Part shown: positions 58,296-64,000 of the stretch, piece after piece
Layout: each line of letters starts with the position of its first letter
Position numbering within the stretch: position 1 is the stretch's first letter
Assembly (NCBI RefSeq): GCF_001426545.1
Contig: NZ_LMEZ01000006.1
Span: 108,074 to 172,073, forward strand
Reading direction: 5' to 3'
Source of the DNA: Mycobacterium sp. Root135
GTDB taxonomy: Bacteria; Actinomycetota; Actinomycetes; Mycobacteriales; Mycobacteriaceae
Length of the DNA: 64,000 nt
The notes under the pieces: model-generated
Databases searched by the model: none
The model's input: the letters and a program-made list of their open reading frames with translations, nothing else
What the model was told of the DNA's origin: nothing
Made by a program: the position numbers and the translations under genes

Positions 58296-60185
58296 ATGGA
58301 GCAGCTGAGCTTCGGCGACGTCGACGCGGCGTTCGGCGACGATGCAGCCACTTTGGCGGACATGTTCCTGCGCGACACGACGTTCGTGATCGTCGACCTC
58401 GAGACCACCGGCAGCCGAGCCAAGGGTGACGAGTTCGGCGGCAACTACGACGCCATCACCGAGATCGGTGCGGTGAAGGTCCGTGGCGGCGAGGTGATCG
58501 GCGAACTCGCCACCCTGGTGAACCCCGGGCGGTCCATCCCGCCGAAGATCGTCGCGCTCACCGGCATCACCACGGCCATGGTGTACGACGCCCCCACCAT
58601 CGATTCGGTGCTGCCCGCCTTCCTCGAGTTCTCGAAGGGCGCGGTGCTCGTCGCCCACAACGCGGGATTCGACGTCGGGTTCCTGCGCGCCGCCGCAGAA
58701 CGCCTTCAGCTGTCGTGGAAGCGGCCGCCCGTGCTGTGCACCGTGAAGCTGGCCCGCCGGGTGCTGACCCGCGACGAGGCCCCGAGCGTCCGACTCTCGG
58801 CGCTGGCCCAGCTGTTCGGGGCCAGCACCAGACCAACGCACCGCGCCCTCGACGACGCGCGGGCCACCGTCGACGTGCTGCACGCGCTCATCGAACGCGT
58901 CGGCAACCAGGGCATCCACACGTTCGGTGAGCTCCGCTCCTACCTGCCCGACGTCAGCCCCGCCCAGCGCCGCAACCGACATCTCGCCACCGCGCTGCCG
59001 CGCAGCCCCGGGGTGTACCTCTTCCGCGGCCCGTCCGACGAGGTGCTCTACGTCGGCACCGCGGTGGACCTGCGGCGGCGGGTCGGGCAGTACTTCAACG
59101 GCAGCGACCCGCGCACCCGGATGAAGGAAATGGCGTCGCTGACGACGCGGGTCGACCACGTCGAGTGCGCCCACGAGCTGGAGGCAGGCGTCCGGGAGCT
59201 CAGGCTGCTCGCCGCGCACGCTCCGCCGTACAACCGTCGCTCCAAGTTTCCGCACCGGTGGTGGTGGGTGGTACTCACCGACGAGGCCTTCCCGAGGTTC
59301 TCGGTCGTCCGGGCGCCCAAGCACGACCGGGCGATCGGCCCGTTCCGGGCCCGCGCCGACGCCGTCGAGACCGCCGCGCTGCTCGCCCGCTTCACGGGCG
59401 TGCGGACCTGCACCACCCGGCTGGCCCGTTCGTCGCTCCACGGGCCGTCCTGCCCCGAGGTGGAGCTGTCGCCGTGCCCGGCCGGCCGCGACGTCGGTCC
59501 CGTCGAGTACGCCGCGGGCCCCGCGAAGGCCGCCAACCTCATCTCCGGCGCGGACGACTCGGCGCTGCGCGGGGCGCTGGCCCACATCCGAACGCTCGCC
59601 GAGTGCGGCAAGTACGAGACCGCGGCGCGCATGCGCGACCACACCGCCACCGCGATCGACACCGTGTGGCGCGGCCAACGCCTCGGCGCCCTCGTCGCGG
59701 TCGACGAGCTTGTCGCCGCCAAACCGGACGGCGCGGGAGGCTGGCACCTCGCGATCGTCAGGAACGGTCAGCTCGCCGCGGCGGGCACCGCTCGCCGCGG
59801 AGTCCCGCCGATGCCGGTCGTCGACGCCATCGGCGCCGCCGCGCAGTCAATCCTGCGGGAGCCGGCACCGCTGGGCGGCGCACTCGTCGAGGAGGCAGGG
59901 CTGATCGCGCGCTGGCTCGTCGAGCCGGGGGTGCGCATCGTCCGGGCCGAGAGCGCCGACGGGAGCGGTTACGCCACCCCGTTCACGGCGGCGGGCAGGC
60001 ACGCGGCGTGGGCGGCGGCGGCCCGCTCCGCACGGCTGGCCGCCGCCCAAACCGACGGGTCAGAGCTCCTGGGTGAACCGCGCCCAACGCGCGAGCAGTT
60101 GCTCGGCCGCCCCCGAGTCGATCGCCTTGGCGGCGCGCTCCAGGCCGATCTCCCACGCCGGCACCCATTTGGCGTCGCTGGATAG
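58296..60185 (+). CDS. DnaQ-like exonuclease fused to UvrC-type GIY-YIG domain
   Basis: 629-aa protein like M. tuberculosis Rv2191. N-terminal DEDDh 3'-5' exonuclease: D and E in IVDLETTG, HNAGFDVGFL and HRALDDARATVD. A UvrC-like GIY-YIG nuclease domain begins near residue 230 with PRSPGVYLFRGPSDEVLYVG, followed by a UvrC-C-type segment. Likely role in DNA repair or proofreading. Start ATG at 58296; the frame opens at GTG 58257. The last 41 residues overlap the trpD gene on the opposite strand, unusually long, and look unlike the domain. Confidence 0.9.
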   Translation: MEQLSFGDVDAAFGDDAATLADMFLRDTTFVIVDLETTGSRAKGDEFGGNYDAITEIGAVKVRGGEVIGELATLVNPGRSIPPKIVALTGITTAMVYDAPTIDSVLPAFLEFSKGAVLVAHNAGFDVGFLRAAAERLQLSWKRPPVLCTVKLARRVLTRDEAPSVRLSALAQLFGASTRPTHRALDDARATVDVLHALIERVGNQGIHTFGELRSYLPDVSPAQRRNRHLATALPRSPGVYLFRGPSDEVLYVGTAVDLRRRVGQYFNGSDPRTRMKEMASLTTRVDHVECAHELEAGVRELRLLAAHAPPYNRRSKFPHRWWWVVLTDEAFPRFSVVRAPKHDRAIGPFRARADAVETAALLARFTGVRTCTTRLARSSLHGPSCPEVELSPCPAGRDVGPVEYAAGPAKAANLISGADDSALRGALAHIRTLAECGKYETAARMRDHTATAIDTVWRGQRLGALVAVDELVAAKPDGAGGWHLAIVRNGQLAAAGTARRGVPPMPVVDAIGAAAQSILREPAPLGGALVEEAGLIARWLVEPGVRIVRAESADGSGYATPFTAAGRHAAWAAAARSARLAAAQTDGSELLGEPRPTREQLLGRPRVDRLGGALQADLPRRHPFGVAG

Positions 60186-61118
60186 CCCGGCGTGGGCCAC
60201 CATCGCACCCGCGGCGTTGAGGATCACCGCGTCGCGCACGGCACCGGTTGCGCCGCCGAACACCTCGTGAACCGAGGCGGCGTTGGCCTCGGCGTCGCCT
60301 CCGGTCAGCTCGCTCAGCTCGGCGCGTGCGAAGCCGAAGGCCGCCGGGTCGAAGATCAGGCGTTCGATGGTGCCGGCCTGTACGCGCCAGATGGTGCTCG
60401 TCGTCGTCGTGGTGAGCTCGTCGAGACCGTCGTCGCCGTGCACCACCAAAACGCTCGAACCTCGCGTCGCGAACACGCCTGCCATCACCTCGGCGAGGTC
60501 ACCCCAGGCGCATCCGATCAGTCCGGCCCGCGGTGACGCCGGATTGGTCAGCGGTCCAAGCAGATTGAAGACGGTGGGAACGCCGATCTCGCGGCGCACC
60601 GTCGAGGCGTGCCGGTAGGACGGGTGGAATTGCGGGGCGAACGCGAAACCGATGCCGACCTCGGCGACGCAGCGCGCCACGTCCTCGGGACTCAAGTCGA
60701 GCCGCACGCCGAGCGCTTCGAGGGTGTCGGCTCCCCCGGACAGCGACGAGGCCGCCCGGTTTCCGTGCTTGACGACGGGGACGCCGCTCGCCGCCACCAC
60801 GATGGAGGCCATCGTCGACAGGTTGACGGTGTTGGCGCCGTCACCGCCGGTGCCGACCACGTCCACCGCGGCCGTACCGATGACGTCGGTCGGCACCCGG
60901 TGGGCGTGCTTCAACATGGTGTCGGCGAGTTCCTTCACCTCCGCCGACGTCGGTCCCTTCATCTTCATCGAGATCGCGAACCCGGCGATCTGAGCCGGGG
61001 TCGCCACACCGGTCATGATTTGGTCCATGGCCCACCCGGCCTGCCCAACTGCGAGTGCGCGTCGGGTGGTCAAGCGGCCGAGAACCTGCGGCCAGGTCTG
61101 GGAATTCTCAGATGTCAC
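60060..61118 (-). CDS. trpD: Anthranilate phosphoribosyltransferase
   Basis: Second step of tryptophan biosynthesis: transfers phosphoribosyl from PRPP to anthranilate (352 aa). Motifs: DVVGTGGDGANTVNLST (PRPP loop), VKHGNRAASSLSGGADTLEALG, FAPQFHPSYRH and NLLGPLTNP. Start GTG at 61118 (TTG one codon upstream). The 3' end is overlapped by the convergent exonuclease/UvrC gene by 126 bases. It lies next to ctaE as in other mycobacteria. Confidence 0.96.
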   Translation of the reverse strand: MTSENSQTWPQVLGRLTTRRALAVGQAGWAMDQIMTGVATPAQIAGFAISMKMKGPTSAEVKELADTMLKHAHRVPTDVIGTAAVDVVGTGGDGANTVNLSTMASIVVAASGVPVVKHGNRAASSLSGGADTLEALGVRLDLSPEDVARCVAEVGIGFAFAPQFHPSYRHASTVRREIGVPTVFNLLGPLTNPASPRAGLIGCAWGDLAEVMAGVFATRGSSVLVVHGDDGLDELTTTTTSTIWRVQAGTIERLIFDPAAFGFARAELSELTGGDAEANAASVHEVFGGATGAVRDAVILNAAGAMVAHAGLSSDAKWVPAWEIGLERAAKAIDSGAAEQLLARWARFTQEL

Positions 61119-61186
61119 CAACTGATTATTACGAATGTCGTGCCCCGGGTGGAGTTCGACAACTACAAAGCGTCATACTTCTTGAC

Positions 61187-61798
61187 GTGACGAGTGCTGT
61201 AGGGACCTCGGGAACCGCGATCACTGCTCGCGTGCATTCGCTGAACCGTCCCAACATGGTAAGTGTCGGCACCATCGTGTGGCTTTCCAGCGAATTGATG
61301 TTCTTTGCTGGTCTGTTCGCGATGTATTTCACCGCGCGGGCGCAAGCCGGCGGTGACTGGCCGCCCGCCCCGACCGAGTTGAACCTGTTCCTCGCCGTGC
61401 CGGTGACGTTGGTGCTGATCGCATCGTCGTTCACCTGCCAGATGGGCGTGTTCGCCGCCGAACGCGGCGACGTATTCGGCCTCCGGCGGTGGTACCTGCT
61501 GACGTTCGTGATGGGCGCGTTCTTCGTCGGCGGCCAGGGCTACGAGTACATCCACCTGGTCGAGCACGGGACGACGATCCCCGGCAGCGCCTACGGCTCG
61601 GTGTTCTACCTCGCCACCGGCTTCCACGGCCTGCACGTGATCGGTGGTCTCGTCGCCTTCCTGTTCCTGCTGGCCCGCACACGGATGAGCAAGTTCACGC
61701 CGGCGCAGGCCACCGCCGCGATCGTGGTGTCGTATTACTGGCACTTCGTCGACATCGTCTGGATCGCACTGTTCGCCGTCATCTACTTTGTGCGATAA
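61187..61798 (+). CDS. ctaE: Cytochrome c oxidase subunit III
   Basis: Membrane subunit of aa3 cytochrome c oxidase (203 aa, about five helices). It has the family's WLSSELMFFAGLFAMYF, GFHGLHVIGG and YYWHFVDIVWIALF. The GTG at 61187 is preceded by CATACT with 7 bases between, possibly a leaderless start. It starts the ctaE-qcrCAB operon encoding the bcc-aa3 supercomplex. Confidence 0.96.
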   Translation: MTSAVGTSGTAITARVHSLNRPNMVSVGTIVWLSSELMFFAGLFAMYFTARAQAGGDWPPAPTELNLFLAVPVTLVLIASSFTCQMGVFAAERGDVFGLRRWYLLTFVMGAFFVGGQGYEYIHLVEHGTTIPGSAYGSVFYLATGFHGLHVIGGLVAFLFLLARTRMSKFTPAQATAAIVVSYYWHFVDIVWIALFAVIYFVR

Positions 61799-61858
61799 GG
61801 GCGGGCGATGAGCGTTTCCGACGATCAGTCACCAGAACAGCCGATGAGAAGGGGATCG

Positions 61859-62665
61859 ATGACCAACAAGTCTCGCCGTCGGTTGCGCCGACGCGTGTCA
61901 GGAGCACTGCTGCTTCTGACCGGACTTCTCGTCGCGGGTGGCATTGCGGCCACCCTGACGCCCAAGCCGCAGGTCGCGGTCGCCGACGAGTCCAGCCTCG
62001 CGCTTCTGCGCACGGGTAAGCAGCTCTTCGAGACCTCCTGCGTGACGTGCCACGGCGCGAACCTTCAGGGCGTGCCCGACCGCGGCCCCAGCCTCATCGG
62101 CACCGGCGACGCGGCGGTCTACTTCCAGGTCGGCACCGGCCGCATGCCCGCGATGCGCGGTGAGGCCCAGGCCCCCCGCAAGGACCCGATCTTCGACCAG
62201 CACCAGATCGACGCCCTCGGCGCGTACGTGCAGGCCAACGGCGGCGGACCCGTCACCCCCCGCGACGCCAACGGCGCCGTGGCGGACGCCGACCTGCTCG
62301 GCAACGACGTCGCCCGCGGTGGCGACCTGTTCCGACTGAACTGCGCGTCGTGCCACAACTTCACCGGCAAGGGCGGCGCGCTGTCCTCCGGCAAGTACGC
62401 ACCGCCGCTGGACGAGGCCACTCCGGCCCAGATCTACACCGCGATGCTGACCGGCCCCCAGAACATGCCCAAGTTCTCCGACCGCCAACTCAGCCCGGAG
62501 GAAAAGCACGACATCGTCGCCTACGTTCGCCAGGCCACCGAGACGCCCGATCCGGGCGGCTACGGCCTCGGCGGCTTCGGCCCCGCGCCAGAAGGCATGG
62601 CGGCTTGGATCATCGGGATGGTCGCCGTCATCGGCGCCGCTATGTGGGTGGGATCGCGCGCATGA
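61859..62665 (+). CDS. qcrC: Cytochrome bcc complex, dihaem cytochrome c subunit
   Basis: Membrane-anchored cytochrome cc (268 aa). After a basic N-terminus and helix (about 14-34) come two haem motifs: C61-V-T-C-H65 and C162-A-S-C-H166, with Met ligands in later segments, and a C-terminal helix near 245-262. ATG at 61859 has AAGGGG upstream; an in-frame ATG at 61808 would add 17 residues. Its stop overlaps qcrA (ATGA). Confidence 0.96.
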   Translation: MTNKSRRRLRRRVSGALLLLTGLLVAGGIAATLTPKPQVAVADESSLALLRTGKQLFETSCVTCHGANLQGVPDRGPSLIGTGDAAVYFQVGTGRMPAMRGEAQAPRKDPIFDQHQIDALGAYVQANGGGPVTPRDANGAVADADLLGNDVARGGDLFRLNCASCHNFTGKGGALSSGKYAPPLDEATPAQIYTAMLTGPQNMPKFSDRQLSPEEKHDIVAYVRQATETPDPGGYGLGGFGPAPEGMAAWIIGMVAVIGAAMWVGSRA

Positions 62666-63891
62666 CCGACAACGTGAACGACGGCAACGGCACCCGCGCA
62701 GAGGTGGAGGGCACCGACACCTCCGAGCGCGCCACCGTCACCAATCAGCCCACCGACGCCGAGCTGGCGGCCATGACCCGCGAGGAACTCGTCGCGCTTG
62801 GCGGTCGCATCGACGGCGTCGAGACGGTCTTCAAGGAGGCCCGCTGGCCCATCGAGGGCACCAAGGCCGAGAAGCGCGCCGAACGCACGGTGGCCTACTG
62901 GCTGCTGTTCGGTGGCGTGCTCGGACTGGCGCTGCTGCTGGTCTTCTTGTTCTGGCCGTGGGAGTACCAGCCCTACGGTTCGGCGGGTGAATTCGTCTAC
63001 AGCCTGGCCACCCCGCTCTACGGTCTGACGTTCGGCCTCTCGATCCTGGCGATCGGGATCGGCGCGGTGCTCTTCCAGAAGAAGTTCATCCCCGAGGAGA
63101 TCTCGATCCAGGACCGCCACGACGGCCGGTCCCCCGAGCTCGAGCGCAGGGCGACGGCGGCCAACCTGACCGACGCCTTGGAGACCTCGACCCTCAAGCG
63201 CCGCAAGCTGATTGGCCTGTCGCTCGGCATCGGGCTCGGCGCCTTCGGCCTTGGCACCGCGGTCGCCTTCATCGGCGGCATCATCAAGAACCCGTGGAAG
63301 CCGGTCGTCCCGACGGCCGAGGGCAAGAAGGCCGTGCTGTGGACGTCGGGCTGGACCCCGCGCTTCACGGGCGAGACCATCTTCCTGGCGCGCGCCACCG
63401 GCCAGCCGGGCAGCTCCCCGTTCGTCAAGATGCGCCCGGAGGACATCGACGCCGGCGGCATGGAGACGGTCTTCCCGTGGCGGGCCTCCGACGGAGACGG
63501 CTCCACCTACGAGTCCCACGAACTGCTCAACGAGATCGCGATGGGCGTGCGCAACCCGGTGATGCTGATCCGCATCCGGCCCGAGGACATCTCGCGGGTG
63601 GTCAAGCGTCGGGGCCAGGAGAGCTTCAACTTCGGTGACCTGTTCGCCTTCACCAAGGTCTGCTCGCACCTCGGCTGCCCGTCGTCGCTGTACGAACAGC
63701 AGACGTATCGCATTCTCTGCCCGTGCCACCAGTCGCAGTTCGACGCGTTGCACTTCGCCAAGCCGATCTTCGGTCCGGCCGCGCGGGCATTGGCACAACT
63801 TCCGGTGACCATCGACAAGGATGGCTACCTGGTGGCAAACGGTGACTTCATCGAACCCGTCGGACCGGCATTCTGGGAGCGGACCTCATGA
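62662..63891 (+). CDS. qcrA: Cytochrome bcc complex, Rieske iron-sulphur subunit
   Basis: Actinobacterial-type Rieske protein (409 aa) with three helices (about 78-98, 112-137, 184-205) before the cluster domain. Ligands are C334 and H336 in CSHLGC, and C353 and H356 in CPCHQS. It transfers electrons from menaquinol to the haems of QcrC. Start and stop overlap qcrC and qcrB by four bases each. Confidence 0.97.
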   Translation: MTDNVNDGNGTRAEVEGTDTSERATVTNQPTDAELAAMTREELVALGGRIDGVETVFKEARWPIEGTKAEKRAERTVAYWLLFGGVLGLALLLVFLFWPWEYQPYGSAGEFVYSLATPLYGLTFGLSILAIGIGAVLFQKKFIPEEISIQDRHDGRSPELERRATAANLTDALETSTLKRRKLIGLSLGIGLGAFGLGTAVAFIGGIIKNPWKPVVPTAEGKKAVLWTSGWTPRFTGETIFLARATGQPGSSPFVKMRPEDIDAGGMETVFPWRASDGDGSTYESHELLNEIAMGVRNPVMLIRIRPEDISRVVKRRGQESFNFGDLFAFTKVCSHLGCPSSLYEQQTYRILCPCHQSQFDALHFAKPIFGPAARALAQLPVTIDKDGYLVANGDFIEPVGPAFWERTS

Positions 63892-64000
63892 GTCCTAAAT
63901 TAGCTGAATTGGCCGCCCATCAGGGTGATGCGATCGATTCGCGGTATCACCCGTCGGCGGCGGTACGCCGCCAGCTCAACAAGGTGTTCCCGACGCACTG
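63888..64000 (+). CDS. qcrB: Cytochrome bcc complex, cytochrome b subunit, 5' end
   Basis: Only the first 37 codons are inside the window. The N-terminus MSPKLAELAAHQGDAIDSRY with LNKVFPTHW agrees with actinobacterial cytochrome b before the first helix. The ATG overlaps the qcrA stop. Gene order confirms the identity. Confidence 0.9.
   Translation, partial: MSPKLAELAAHQGDAIDSRYHPSAAVRRQLNKVFPTH

Overview
The window is high-G+C, almost fully coding DNA from a mycobacterium, most likely a fast-growing Mycolicibacterium-type species. The evidence is Wag31/DivIVA beside SepF and FtsZ, MptA and a GT87 mannosyltransferase, LppM, PknL with its small DNA-binding partner, PimB', RipC, and the start of the ctaE-qcrCAB cluster. 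From about 19.4 kb to the end the order closely follows the M. tuberculosis Rv2145c-Rv2196 segment as I remember it. The left 19 kb is more accessory.

Layout. (1) 1-4.2 kb: nitrate/nitrite assimilation. A divergent narK (cut by the window edge) faces a small gene of unknown role followed by nirB and nirD, with a GlnR-like box in the promoter. (2) 4.2-8.6 kb: a DUF1206 membrane protein, a large Ala/Gly-rich exported repeat protein with a Lys-rich tail, a roughly 800-bp region with no convincing gene, and a universal stress protein. (3) 8.7-14.2 kb: a tripartite tricarboxylate transporter (tctA, tctB, tctC) divergent from a CitA/DcuS-type histidine kinase and its response regulator, with a CRP-like palindrome between them. 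(4) 14.2-19.4 kb: an M24 peptidase-like protein, a serine-hydrolase-fold lipoprotein without its catalytic residues, a class I glutamine amidotransferase, an SRPBCC-epimerase fusion, a phosphoribosyltransferase and a small membrane protein. (5) 19.4-38.4 kb, minus strand: the division and cell wall (dcw) cluster, transcribed mraZ-rsmH-ftsL-pbpB-murE-murF-mraY-ftsW-murG-murC-ftsQ-ftsZ-yfiH-yggS-sepF-yggT-wag31. Most junctions are 4-base start/stop overlaps. murD, normally between mraY and ftsW, is absent; a 149-bp non-coding gap sits there. (6) 38.7-50 kb: DUF3040, GNAT, lppM, idsA2, mptA, the pknL pair, aroG, an exoribonuclease, membrane proteins, a GT87 mannosyltransferase and a PlsC-type acyltransferase. 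(7) 50-61 kb: an ArsA-like ATPase, two SRPBCC proteins, fadD15, pimB', a peptidase-like protein, ripC, a Cys-cluster protein, a DnaQ/UvrC fusion and trpD. (8) 61.2-64 kb: ctaE-qcrC-qcrA-qcrB, the cytochrome bcc-aa3 supercomplex genes; qcrB is cut by the edge.

How it works together. The dcw cluster makes lipid II precursors and the septal machinery. MptA and the GT87 enzyme build the lipomannan/lipoarabinomannan backbone and branches, PimB' the second mannose of PIM, and RipC hydrolyses peptidoglycan. Regulatory signals visible in the sequence include three 10-bp-phased MraZ boxes upstream of mraZ, a complementary pair that could mask the rsmH ribosome-binding site, and several -10 motifs placed for leaderless transcripts, including an overlapping bidirectional pair between pknL and its neighbour. 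The most unusual points are the missing murD, repeat-derived insertions in MurG and FadD15, a P-loop ATPase that seems to need a CTG start, and a frameshifting 26-bp tandem duplication. No wholly new multi-gene system is evident.
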